A stretch of DNA of 64,000 bases from Haloferax denitrificans ATCC 35960. GTDB lineage: Archaea > Halobacteriota > Halobacteria > Halobacteriales > Haloferacaceae. This document shows positions 33,970 to 41,775 of this stretch, one piece after another; position 1 is the first letter of the stretch, and every line of letters starts with the position of its first letter. The notes beneath the pieces were generated by a model. It saw only the letters and a list, made by a program, of their open reading frames with translations, made no database searches and had not been told where the DNA came from. A program made the translations under genes and the position numbers. Location: the NCBI RefSeq assembly GCF_000337795.1, contig NZ_AOLP01000001.1, positions 186,001 to 250,000 of the forward strand, given 5' to 3'.

Positions 33970-34701
33970 CTACCCCGCGTCGTCGAACGAGACGGTCGCG
34001 AGGTCGGCTTCGAGGTCGTCGACGTACTCGTTGTACGCCTCCACGAACTCGACGAAGTCGCCGGCGAGTTCGCGCACGTCGGGCGCGGCGGGGGGTTCGT
34101 ACTGCGACAGCAGGTAGATGCCTCCCTCGCCGCCGACGCGGAGGTACGACGCCCGCGGGCCGTCCCACTTCAGCTCCCAGCGCGTGCCGCCGACCCGCTG
34201 GGTGAAGGTGCCGTACTCGCCGTCGAAGCGGTTGAGTTCGCCCGCCATGGTGTCGGCCACCTCGCGGATAGTCGAGACGAGTTGGTCCCGCTGGGCGACG
34301 ATTTCCTCGGTCGTCGTCACCGTGGGGAACTCCGTCGGTACGTCGTCGAGGACGCCGTCGAGCGACTCGACGTGGTCGTTGTACGCCTCCACGAACGCCG
34401 GGTAGTCCTGCATCGCCGTTCCGAGCGCCTTCGGCTCCGGGGGCTGTTTGGTCGAGACGACGTACGTCTCGCCGCCCGACTTCCCCTTGAACCGGAGGTA
34501 CTGGAGCGCGCCCGCCTCGTACTTGAGCGTCCACGTCCCGCGGCGCGTCTTGAACGTCTCTTGGCCGTAGTCGCCGCCCTGGAGGATGGCGAGTTCGCGC
34601 GCGATGGTGCCCGCGTGGGCCTCGACCGCGGCGACGACCTCGTCGCGGTTGGCCGCGACGTCGTTGACGCTCGTGATATCGAACGAGAGGGCGTCAGTCA
34701 T
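33970..34701 (-). CDS. Internally duplicated hypothetical protein (243 aa)
   Basis: The two halves are homologous: residues about 1-115 (IARELAILQGGDYGQETFK, LKYEAGALQYLRFKG, YVVSTKQPPEP, FVEAYNDHVESLDG) and about 125-235 (MAGELNRFDGEYGTFTQRV, LKWDGPRASYLRVGG, YLLSQYEPPAAP, FVEAYNEYVDDLEA). It is probably a soluble protein with two similar alpha/beta lobes. The family is not recognised. It is upstream of and co-directional with the Nudix gene (45 nt gap), so the two may form an operon. Confidence 0.75.
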   Translation of the reverse strand: MTDALSFDITSVNDVAANRDEVVAAVEAHAGTIARELAILQGGDYGQETFKTRRGTWTLKYEAGALQYLRFKGKSGGETYVVSTKQPPEPKALGTAMQDYPAFVEAYNDHVESLDGVLDDVPTEFPTVTTTEEIVAQRDQLVSTIREVADTMAGELNRFDGEYGTFTQRVGGTRWELKWDGPRASYLRVGGEGGIYLLSQYEPPAAPDVRELAGDFVEFVEAYNEYVDDLEADLATVSFDDAG

Positions 34702-34779
34702 GGTCGGGAAATGGGTGGTAGAGGGGGATAAGTGCGTCCGTCGCCGGTTTTATCACCGACAGTACACGTCTCGAACGTG

Positions 34780-35538
34780 ATGAGCCAACACAGGGCAACG
34801 ATTGGTGGGACAATCGGGGGCATGGCGCGACGGGCGAACCCGGCCTTTGCGGGCGGCATCGTCGCCGTCTCGGTGGTCGCACTCGCCTATGCGGTGACGG
34901 TCGGGTCGCTCCAGCAACACACGTTCGTTCACGTCATGGCGGGCCTGCTGTGGACGGGCACCGACCTGTTCATGGGGGCGATTCTCGGGCCGGTCATCGG
35001 CGGGCTGACCGACGAGCAGAGCGCCGCGGTGTTCGAGCGACTCACGCCGAAGACCGCGTTTTTCCTCCCGTCGATGGCGCTTGTCACCATCGCGGGCGGC
35101 ATCACGCTCGCCCAGCGCCTCGGGGTGTTTCCCCACGCCGAACCGTGGCTCGCGCTGTTCACCGCCGCGAACCTGATTCCGATTTGCCTCCTGCTCGGAC
35201 GGCGGCTGAGCGCGTGGCGCGACCGGCGCTGGCAGGTCGTCTTCGCCGTCGCCACCGTCGGGTCGCTCGCGTGGGTCGCGACCACCATCGGCGACTTTCA
35301 GATGACCACGCCGGCCATCATTGTCGCGCTGGCGGTCGTCACCGTCCTCTCGGTGCAGGGCTTCGGCTTCCTGATGCCCGGCGAGATACGGATGTACTTC
35401 GAGATGACCTCCGACGACCCGGACCCCGGCGTCATCTCCGCCATCGGAAAACAGAACGCCATGCTCGGCGGCGTGCAGGGGCTGTTCCAACTCGTCCTCA
35501 TCGCCGACATGGTGTACCTCCGCTACGGCGGCTTCTGA
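34780..35538 (+). CDS. Multi-TM integral membrane protein (DUF2269/CopD-like)
   Basis: 252 aa from the ATG at 34780. Seven or so hydrophobic segments; LLWTGTDLFMGAILGPVIGG, LTPKTAFFLPSMALVTIAGG and YFEMTSDDPDPGVISAIGKQ resemble haloarchaeal DUF2269/CopD-like membrane proteins. There are two His residues (QQHTFVHV) but no clear heme pair. A TATA-like gttttatcac lies about 27 nt before the ATG. Function unknown; no metal-handling genes adjoin. Confidence 0.7.
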   Translation: MSQHRATIGGTIGGMARRANPAFAGGIVAVSVVALAYAVTVGSLQQHTFVHVMAGLLWTGTDLFMGAILGPVIGGLTDEQSAAVFERLTPKTAFFLPSMALVTIAGGITLAQRLGVFPHAEPWLALFTAANLIPICLLLGRRLSAWRDRRWQVVFAVATVGSLAWVATTIGDFQMTTPAIIVALAVVTVLSVQGFGFLMPGEIRMYFEMTSDDPDPGVISAIGKQNAMLGGVQGLFQLVLIADMVYLRYGGF

Positions 35539-35582
35539 GGTGAAAACGGGGTGAAAACGAGGCGGCGGCCGCGCTCGCGCAC

Positions 35583-36200
35583 TCAGTCGGTCCGCCGGAA
35601 CACGCGGAGCGTGTCGCGGTCGCCGTGCTCACAGGCGACCTGCTCGACGCCGAACTGCGTGAACACGGCCGCCCAGTCGCGGTAGTACAGCGGGAAGTCG
35701 TACTCCTCGTCGTTGACGCCGCGGTCCTCGGGCGGGACGGACCGGTCGCCCTCGTTTTCGACGGTGACGACGTAGTCGCTCGCGCTCCGGGCGACCGCCT
35801 CGAACACCCACGCGTCGTCGGGGTGGACGTGCTGGAGCGTCTCGACGGAGTAGACGGCGTCGAACTGGCCCGGAGAGAACTCCTCGGCGACCGCCTCGAT
35901 TGCGTCGGCGTAGAACGTCCCGCAGTCGGCGAGGTCGGGGTAGGCGTCGGCCATCACATCGAAGCAGTCGGGGTTGATGTCGACGCCGTGGAGGTTCTCG
36001 AAGCCGTGTTCGCGGAGGTGCGAGAGATGCCGACCGGGACCACAGCCGAGTTCGAGAATCGACGCCGAGGGGTCGAGACGCTCCTCGAAGACGCGCCGAA
36101 TCGACTCGCTCGTCTCGTTCGGCCCGTAGTACGCGTAGTACTCCGGGGAGAACTCTCCCGACCGGTCTGCCCACTTCCGACGAACGTCGTTAGCATCCAC
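35583..36200 (-). CDS. SAM-dependent methyltransferase
   Basis: 205 aa. Motif I ILELGCGPGRHLSHL, motif II GVDINPDCFDVM and motif IV FDAVYSVETLQHVHPDDAWV give a class I Rossmann methyltransferase; the substrate is unknown. I place the start at the GTG at 36200 (DANDVRRKWADRSGEFS) because a TATA-like ctttacgcg lies about 27 nt upstream; the frame remains open to 36281. It is convergent with the membrane-protein gene. Confidence 0.8.
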   Translation of the reverse strand: MDANDVRRKWADRSGEFSPEYYAYYGPNETSESIRRVFEERLDPSASILELGCGPGRHLSHLREHGFENLHGVDINPDCFDVMADAYPDLADCGTFYADAIEAVAEEFSPGQFDAVYSVETLQHVHPDDAWVFEAVARSASDYVVTVENEGDRSVPPEDRGVNDEEYDFPLYYRDWAAVFTQFGVEQVACEHGDRDTLRVFRRTD

Positions 36201-36452
36201 GGTGTCGGAGACCGACCGGCCACGCGTAAAGCCTCGTCGGCTGGGGGCAGACGCGTCCGAGCGCAGAACTGCCGATACCACAGGATATCTCGGAATCGTC
36301 GACGAACCGCTAGGCGAGCGCGAGTAGAACCGATATATCAGAACATTCGTCTACAAATACCGACGATTCAGAAAAAGATTCAATAAAATAACCCCCATGA
36401 CAGCACGACCCTCACAAGTCTTATCCGTAAAGGGCGTGTGTGTTCAAAAGCA

Positions 36453-36647
36453 ATGGCGAAAGGAAACGTTGATTTCTTCAACGACACTGGCGGCTACGGT
36501 TTCATTTCGACGGACGATGCTGACGACGACGTGTTCTTCCACATGGAAGACATCGGCGGCCCGGACCTCGAAGAAGGCACGGATGTTGAGTTCGACATCG
36601 AGCAGGCCCCCAAGGGCCCCCGCGCGACGAACCTCACGCGCCTTTAA
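36453..36647 (+). CDS. cspA: Cold-shock domain protein
   Basis: 64 aa (MAKGNVDFFNDTGGYGFIST). The RNP1-like motif GGYGFIS and RNP2-like DVFFHM define a CspA-type nucleic-acid-binding protein of normal length. Its role is binding single-stranded RNA or DNA, probably as an RNA chaperone. The gene has a TATA-like ttatccgtaa about 30 nt upstream and an abrupt AT-rich end. It stands alone. Confidence 0.95.
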   Translation: MAKGNVDFFNDTGGYGFISTDDADDDVFFHMEDIGGPDLEEGTDVEFDIEQAPKGPRATNLTRL

Positions 36648-36761
36648 ACTAATTTAGTACGCCGCGTTTCGCGGCAGAACGATAACTCACATTTTGCGTA
36701 TATTCGACCGGCGAGCGACGCGTTCGCGGCCGGTCGGCTACGCGACCTATCCACGCACCAC

Positions 36762-39053
36762 TCAGAGCGTGTCGGCCGCGCGGGCCTGCTCGGAGCGCCG
36801 CCGCGCCTGTTCGAGTCGCCGGTCGGTCGCCCGCGAGAGCGACCCCGGGAGCTCCCCGCGAGCCGCGGCCAGCCGCTCGGCCACGCGTTCGAGTCGCGCG
36901 GCGACGGTGTCGAGGCTCTCGTCCGCCCGTCCGCGGTCGCCCGCCTCGGCGCGTTCGGCGGCCCTGCGTGCGGCCTCCGCGACCGAGTCGAGCGCCTGCG
37001 CCAGCCCGCGAACCGCGTTCTCTCGTCCGCCGCTCGCCGCAGTTCCCGTCGAGTCGTTCGGAGTGTCCGTCTCCGCCGAGTCGTCCGAATCGTCAGCGCC
37101 GTCACTGTCGTCGTCGACCGCCGCGACCGCCGCGGCCGTCTCCGCGGAGATGTCTGCGAGGAACATCGAAAGCGACGCCTTCCCGGTCCGCGGCTCGTCG
37201 ATGCGGACGCTCGGAATCGACGCGGGCGCGGCGTCACCGTCCGAATCCGACTCTCCGTTCACGGGGTCGGGGTTCACCCGGAACGCGCCGAGTTCGTCGT
37301 CGCTGTCGCGGACCTCGACGGTGTAGGCACCGCCGCGGTGGACGTAGACCGCGTCCGGCCCGGACAGCGGCGCGTCGTACAGTCGACCGCCGAAATCGTC
37401 TTCGAGCGCGAGCGCCGTCAGGTCGCGGTCGGTCCCGTCGGCGTCGACCTCGACTTTCGTCGCCGACTCCCGCGCGACGAGCGGGACTTCGCCGTCCACC
37501 CCCGCGGTTGTGACCGTTTCGCCGCCGTCGTCGCCGGATGACGATTCAGTCCCCGTCGCGGACGCCGACCCGGACCCCGCGTCACCGACCCGAACCGTCT
37601 CGCTGTGGGGAGCCGACCCCGCGCCGTTGACCGTGAGTCGGTGCTCGCCCGCGGGGACGCCCCGGAGGACGCCGAGACCGCCGAACGTCGGCGCGGCCTC
37701 GGGGTCGCTCTCCAAGAGGAGGACGGATTCGACGCCCGACTCGCGGGTCGTCACGCCCTCGCCGTCCGGCGCGTCCGCGTCGGTGACGACCTCCGTCACC
37801 CGAACGAAAAGCGTGTTGAGCGCCGAGGGCTCGTCGACCACGTCGTATCGCTCGGCGAGTTCGCTTCGGTGGGTCGGGTCGGTGATGTCGGCCGCGGGGT
37901 CGACGTAGCGCGACTGACTCCACGGCGCGCTCGTCGTCGTGAGGTGGCTCGCAATCGCGTCCTCGACGAAGCCCGGGACCGCGAACTCGAAGCTCAGTTG
38001 CGGCCCGGTGAACGCGGCGATGTGCTCGACTTCGCCCGCGGGGACGAGCGCGTACTCGATGTCGGCGTCGGCGTCAGCGTCGGCATTGGCGTCAGCGTCG
38101 GCGTCGCTGTCGCCGGCCGTCTCGGGGGCGAACACCAGCCCCGTCGACCGCGCCGGGAGGTCCGTCGGCGGCGACGACAGCGCGTCGAACGACCGCACCG
38201 TGAGCGCCTCGCCGACGAGGGCGTCGCGCGTGACCGACGGGAGCCGCTCGTCTTCGTACACCGGCGCGCCGTCGAGTTCCGGAACGACGTAGGGCAGGCG
38301 CGCGCCCTCGTCTCGCGGGAGCCCGTAAGCGATTGGAATCTCCGCGGCGTCCTCGATGCGGTCGAACGCCCGGTTCGTGATGTCCGCGAACGTCCCGCCC
38401 GCCGGGAGTCGCTGGAACCGGTCGGCCCGGTCGTTGAGCGAGAGCGCGCTGGAGTGCGACCCGAGTTCCGACAGCACCCGCGGCGGACGCTCGGGGTCCG
38501 GGTCGAGAAACTCGTTGTTCGGCACCGACCGCGCGTGGGAACTCGCGACGTACAGCTGGGGGACCGGCTCGTCGTCCGCCGTGTCGACGAAGACGTGCAG
38601 GACCTCCCAGTCGTGCCAGTGGAAGTTCGTCGTGAACTGGTCGAACACCGAGTAGAACCAGTACTGCACGGCCGTCAGCGACGACCCCTCGTAGCCGACC
38701 ACGTTGTAGAACACCGTCGGCTCCGGCGCTCGCTCGCCGGTCTCCCGCCGTGTCGCGTGATAGCCGTCGAGCGCGTCGAAGCCGTCGACGACCGTCTCGC
38801 CGTCTCGGTCGCTCGCGTACGACCGCGGGTCCGTCGGGAACCACGTCTCGGCGGCGTCGAAGTAGAGCGTCGGCGCGAACCGCGCGGCGAGGTCGCGGGC
38901 GACGTCGTCGTCGACGCGCTCGGTCGGGGCGGCGGTGCTCGCGGTGTCGGTCGAATCGCCACCGAGGGCCGAACACCCGGCGAGCGACCCGACGCCGGCG
39001 CTCCCGAGCGCGGCGAGGAACGCCCGGCGGTCGACCGCGGGTCGGTCCGTCAT
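36762..39053 (-). CDS. Tat lipoprotein with Vps62-like domain
   Basis: 763 aa. Tat signal with DRRAFLAALG and lipobox LAGC (Cys27), so exported folded and lipid-anchored. The N-terminal region resembles the Vps62/NPP1-like fold: FAPTLYFDAAETWFPTDP, VQYWFYSVFDQF and HWHDWEVLHVFVD (residues about 65-185). The middle has beta-rich segments (TLFVRVTEVV, GVPAGEHRLTV). The C-terminal part is Ser/Asp-rich, then a coiled-coil (LDSVAEAARRAAERAEAGDR). A (Asp-Ala)n tract near 325 is encoded by hexanucleotide repeats. It is downstream of an iron-type binding protein (129 nt gap). The ligand is unknown. Confidence 0.75.
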   Translation of the reverse strand: MTDRPAVDRRAFLAALGSAGVGSLAGCSALGGDSTDTASTAAPTERVDDDVARDLAARFAPTLYFDAAETWFPTDPRSYASDRDGETVVDGFDALDGYHATRRETGERAPEPTVFYNVVGYEGSSLTAVQYWFYSVFDQFTTNFHWHDWEVLHVFVDTADDEPVPQLYVASSHARSVPNNEFLDPDPERPPRVLSELGSHSSALSLNDRADRFQRLPAGGTFADITNRAFDRIEDAAEIPIAYGLPRDEGARLPYVVPELDGAPVYEDERLPSVTRDALVGEALTVRSFDALSSPPTDLPARSTGLVFAPETAGDSDADADANADADADADIEYALVPAGEVEHIAAFTGPQLSFEFAVPGFVEDAIASHLTTTSAPWSQSRYVDPAADITDPTHRSELAERYDVVDEPSALNTLFVRVTEVVTDADAPDGEGVTTRESGVESVLLLESDPEAAPTFGGLGVLRGVPAGEHRLTVNGAGSAPHSETVRVGDAGSGSASATGTESSSGDDGGETVTTAGVDGEVPLVARESATKVEVDADGTDRDLTALALEDDFGGRLYDAPLSGPDAVYVHRGGAYTVEVRDSDDELGAFRVNPDPVNGESDSDGDAAPASIPSVRIDEPRTGKASLSMFLADISAETAAAVAAVDDDSDGADDSDDSAETDTPNDSTGTAASGGRENAVRGLAQALDSVAEAARRAAERAEAGDRGRADESLDTVAARLERVAERLAAARGELPGSLSRATDRRLEQARRRSEQARAADTL
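38061..38111 (-). repeat. Hexanucleotide repeat encoding (Asp-Ala)n
   Basis: About eight units of gtcggc or close variants code for the DSDADADANADADADAD stretch of the lipoprotein. Such repeats can change length by slippage; length variation would remain in frame. Confidence 0.7.
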
Positions 39054-39182
39054 CTGTCTAGCTGGTGGAGTCGAGGACGGCACAAATCTCTTGTGCCGGG
39101 CGGCGGCGAGTGCGGGTGCGGAGCCGGGCGGTGGCGGGTTCGGGGGCCGGTCGCCGGCCGAAAACGCGGCGGCGACGACGGC

Positions 39183-40412
39183 TCAGAAGTCGCCGTTGAT
39201 GATGTCGGCGACGTGCTGGCGGTCGAACAGCTGTTCGTCCTCGGGGATTTCGGGGTACGGGCCGCCGTCCGAGGTCGGCCACTCGCCGAACGTCTCGGGG
39301 TAGAACTGCTTGGCGCTCATCTCGAGTTGGAAGAGGTTGAGAATCGGTCCCTGATAGCGCGCGCCCTGCGGGTAGACGCGCCCGTTCCGGACCGCCGAAA
39401 TCTCCGCGGCGACGGGGTCGGCTTCGAGCGTCGCCCGGAGGTCGTTCATGCTAACGCTCGGTTGCATCCCGCTCAGGAAGAGGACCACGTCGGGGTCGGC
39501 CTCCAACAGCGCCTCGAAGTCGACGGTCGAGCCGGACTCGATGGAGCCCTCGAACGCGTCGTGCGGTGCGAGCGGCCGGATGTGCGAGGTCATGAAGCCG
39601 GGGTTGCCGACCGTGTACGCCCAAATCTGGCCTTCGATGTCGGACGCGGTGAGCAACACGACGCTCGGGCGCTCGTCTTCCGGCGGAAGCCCTTCCTCGA
39701 TGGTGGCGAGCAGGTCGTTGCGGACGGCCGCGAGCGCCTCGTAGCGCTCCTCCTCTCTGAGCACCTGTGCGACCTTCTCGAACTGCTCCCACAGCGTGTA
39801 GTACTCGTAGTCGCCGGTCCACTCGTCGGTCGGCGACGCGTGACGGCCGCTCAGCGAGTTCCCGAACCACGGCGAGATGTTGTCGGCGACCTCCTCGATG
39901 TCGGCCATGTCCCACTGTTCGAGTTGGACGACCCACGCCGGGTCGGCCAGATGCACGCCGCTGTCGAGTTCGTACAGCTTCTCCTTGCTCGTCTCCCACG
40001 AGGGGTACAGGTCCGCCCAGTCCACCTCGACGCCGGGGAGCCGCGCCGTGAACTGCTTCCACGTCGCGTCGTAGTACGCCGGCCCGTTGACCGCGTTGAC
40101 GTCGTCGCCGCGGCCGAGCGCGAACGCCATCCCCGCGTGGTGGGAAAGCCGCGTGAAGATGCTCTGCGGCGGCTCGTCGAACTCCACGGTGCCGACCGGC
40201 GACATCGTCACCGAGTACGACGCGTCCGCGGGCGTCTCGGTCTCCGTGTCGGTGGCCGTCTCAGTCGTCGATTCCGTCTCGGTCTCCGCCGTCGACGCCG
40301 AGTCGTTTCCCCCGGTACAGCCGGCGAGCAGGCCGCCGCCGACGGCCGCGCCGCCGTACTTCACGTAGTCGCGCCGCGTCAGTCCCGTCCGTGGCGTCTC
40401 GTCGTGTTCCAT
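39183..40412 (-). CDS. Tat lipoprotein, ABC iron/siderophore-type substrate-binding protein
   Basis: 409 aa. Twin-arginine LTRRDYVKYG and lipobox LLAGC (Cys32) mark a Tat lipoprotein; a Thr/Glu linker follows. The fold matches the BtuF/FepB cluster (PBP class III): the FARLSHH/GRGDDVNAV region, SGVHLADPAWVVQLEQWD, VVLFLSGMQ and AAEISAVRNGRVYPQ are typical. These proteins bind Fe(III)-siderophore, heme or B12. A DtxR-type operator lies just before the ATG, so iron-repressed siderophore or heme uptake is most likely. No permease or ATPase gene is adjacent, so its partner is elsewhere. The linker is rich in Thr/Glu. Confidence 0.85.
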   Translation of the reverse strand: MEHDETPRTGLTRRDYVKYGGAAVGGGLLAGCTGGNDSASTAETETESTTETATDTETETPADASYSVTMSPVGTVEFDEPPQSIFTRLSHHAGMAFALGRGDDVNAVNGPAYYDATWKQFTARLPGVEVDWADLYPSWETSKEKLYELDSGVHLADPAWVVQLEQWDMADIEEVADNISPWFGNSLSGRHASPTDEWTGDYEYYTLWEQFEKVAQVLREEERYEALAAVRNDLLATIEEGLPPEDERPSVVLLTASDIEGQIWAYTVGNPGFMTSHIRPLAPHDAFEGSIESGSTVDFEALLEADPDVVLFLSGMQPSVSMNDLRATLEADPVAAEISAVRNGRVYPQGARYQGPILNLFQLEMSAKQFYPETFGEWPTSDGGPYPEIPEDEQLFDRQHVADIINGDF

Positions 40413-40415
40413 AGT

Positions 40416-40433
40416 TTTTAGGCCAGCCTAAAA
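40416..40433. promoter_or_regulatory. DtxR/IdeR-type iron operator
   Basis: Read leftward, TTTTAGGCTGGCCTAAAA is an 18-nt palindrome whose outer 8 nt are perfectly inverted, with core TTAGG-N4-CCTAA. It ends 3 nt before the ATG of the iron-type binding protein and so overlaps the transcription start of a leaderless gene. Binding of a metal-loaded DtxR-family repressor would block transcription in iron excess. The geometry matches known DtxR boxes; binding is inferred. Confidence 0.75.
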
Positions 40434-40599
40434 CAGATAATTGCTTCGGTTCTCGGGCGACAGCGGGGTTACGACTGCCAGTGGCCGTTTGTCGTCGGAG
40501 ACACCGTAGATTCGTCGGTGTCGAAACGGCGGCCGTGTCGGCGGTTCCGCCCGTTTGCAACTACTGTCCAAAACTCAGGTAGGTTGTCCGTGAAGATGC

Positions 40600-40617
40600 C
40601 GGCTCAGATTCGAACTT
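40600..40617 (-). repeat. Partial tRNA-Pro 3' end copy 1
   Basis: gccggctcagattcgaac is identical to 18 bases at the T-arm/acceptor side of the tRNA-Pro gene at 40855-40927. Duplicate tRNA 3' ends are left by site-specific integration of mobile elements. Confidence 0.75.
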
Positions 40618-40723
40618 CCCTCGCTGTCGCTCGGACGTTCGAATCTTCGGTCGCCCAGACAACCGTTTCGGGAAGACTCGCACACGCTACGCGGTGCTCG
40701 TTGGCGTTGAAAGGGGTAGAAAT

Positions 40724-40743
40724 GGGCCGGCTCAGATTCGAAC
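40724..40743 (-). repeat. Partial tRNA-Pro 3' end copy 2
   Basis: gggccggctcagattcgaac repeats 20 bases of the tRNA-Pro gene 3' end, including the full acceptor 3' strand and half of the T arm. It is 124 nt from copy 1 and 132 nt from the intact gene. Confidence 0.78.
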
Positions 40744-40854
40744 CACGGTCACTCACTTCGTTCGTTCCCTGATTCGAATCTTCACCGGGTGAAATCTCCC
40801 ACACCTTTCAGACCACTCGCTGTCGCTCGTGGGTCGTGAAAGGTGGGGAGAATA

Positions 40855-40927
40855 TGGGCCGGCTCAGATTCGAACTGAGGTTACGGCCACCCGAAGGCCG
40901 AAGGATACCAAGCTACCCCACCGGCCC
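40855..40927 (-). tRNA. tRNA-Pro (CGG anticodon)
   Basis: Read leftward: acceptor GGGCCGG pairs with CCGGCCC, the D arm has GGGG and the loop TAGCTTGGTA, the anticodon stem CGGCC/GGCCG closes loop TTCGGGT (anticodon CGG), and the T arm CTCAG/CTGAG carries TTCGAAT. The discriminator base is A and the terminal CCA is not encoded. There is no intron. The gene lies beside trmY (85 nt away), whose product modifies U54 in such T-loops. Confidence 0.93.
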
Positions 40928-41011
40928 GCATTTTGAGGCAAGCCACCGTCGCGTTTAACAGTTGTGATTACGGGCCACCGTCAGACGGCGTGACACACCG
41001 CCGACCCCGAC

Positions 41012-41608
41012 TCAGTACCGCGAATAGCCCGCGGTGTCGAGGTAGTTGTGTGCGACCGTAATCGAGTGGTCGGCGTGGAGAATCTCGGGGCCGAGGCGGA
41101 CCCGCTCGTCGGCGGCGGCCGCCAGCAACTCGGCTTCCTCGTCGGTGAAGTCGTGGTGGTCCGAGAGGACGAAAATCGGGTTCTCGGGCGGTTCGACCTG
41201 AACCACGGGGTCGCCGTCTTCGTGGAGTTCGACCACGGTCGAATCGCGGGCGGCCTCCTCCAGCGTCGTCTCGAACCCCATCCGGCGGATGGAGACCCCC
41301 GGCGACGACTCGGCGGGCATGTGGCCGATGGCCTCCTCGCGCTTCACCAGCGCCTTGCGAATCAGCGCGGCGGTGGAGCGTTCGTCGGGGTTGAGTCGGC
41401 GGAGTTCCGACCCCTCGAAGCGGACGGTGTACTCGTCGCCGAGGACGAGGTGGACCCGAACGTCCTCGCGGATGTCGTGCGAGAGGAAGAACGCGGAGTT
41501 GACACAGCGACAGAGCACGTCGAGGCGGCCGGCCCCGCCCGCGATGTCGTCGAGCGAGAAGTCGGGCGTCGTCGGCGCGTCGTGGCCGATGACGATGAAT
41601 TGGCGCAT
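41012..41608 (-). CDS. trmY: tRNA (pseudouridine(54)-N1)-methyltransferase
   Basis: 198 aa. TrmY methylates N1 of pseudouridine 54 in the archaeal T-loop using SAM (EC 2.1.1.257). Seen: N-terminal [20 protein letters not shown] and C-terminal SPOUT-knot motifs [14 protein letters not shown] and [20 protein letters not shown]. The size and sequence match the TrmY family. The upstream frame is open to 41749, but the family N-terminus begins at the ATG at 41608. pus10, which makes the substrate pseudouridine, lies about 12 kb away. Confidence 0.92.
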   Translation of the reverse strand: MRQFIVIGHDAPTTPDFSLDDIAGGAGRLDVLCRCVNSAFFLSHDIREDVRVHLVLGDEYTVRFEGSELRRLNPDERSTAALIRKALVKREEAIGHMPAESSPGVSIRRMGFETTLEEAARDSTVVELHEDGDPVVQVEPPENPIFVLSDHHDFTDEEAELLAAAADERVRLGPEILHADHSITVAHNYLDTAGYSRY

Positions 41609-41775
41609 GAATCCGACTCGGCGCGTCGGGGTCTTATCGCTGTTCACTCGCGCGGAGGCAGAGGGCCGAGGGCACACGGGGGCCGAGGGAACGGGCGTCC
41701 CCGCCGGGCCGACCGCGACGACGCGAATCACCCCGACCGCGCACGTCATAGCCGCTGGACGCTTACCTCAGGTAA

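Larger units (their letters stand above)
40434..40854. other. Non-coding region between lipoprotein gene and tRNA-Pro
   Basis: About 420 bp with no gene. It contains two partial copies of the tRNA-Pro 3' end (40600-40617 and 40724-40743), each followed by sequence in which gattcgaa-type arms recur as inverted repeats, and an imperfect hairpin (40805-40843, ctttca... tgaaagg). This is a typical att-site or degraded integration-site arrangement. Confidence 0.6.

Noticed and set aside
37605..40421. 938-codon plus-strand frame
   Set aside because: Spans the complements of two lipoprotein genes plus their gap; composition is typical of an antisense shadow.
40600..40760. Two additional tRNA genes
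   Set aside because: Only the T-arm/acceptor 3' part is present; D-arm, anticodon arm and 5' acceptor strand are missing.
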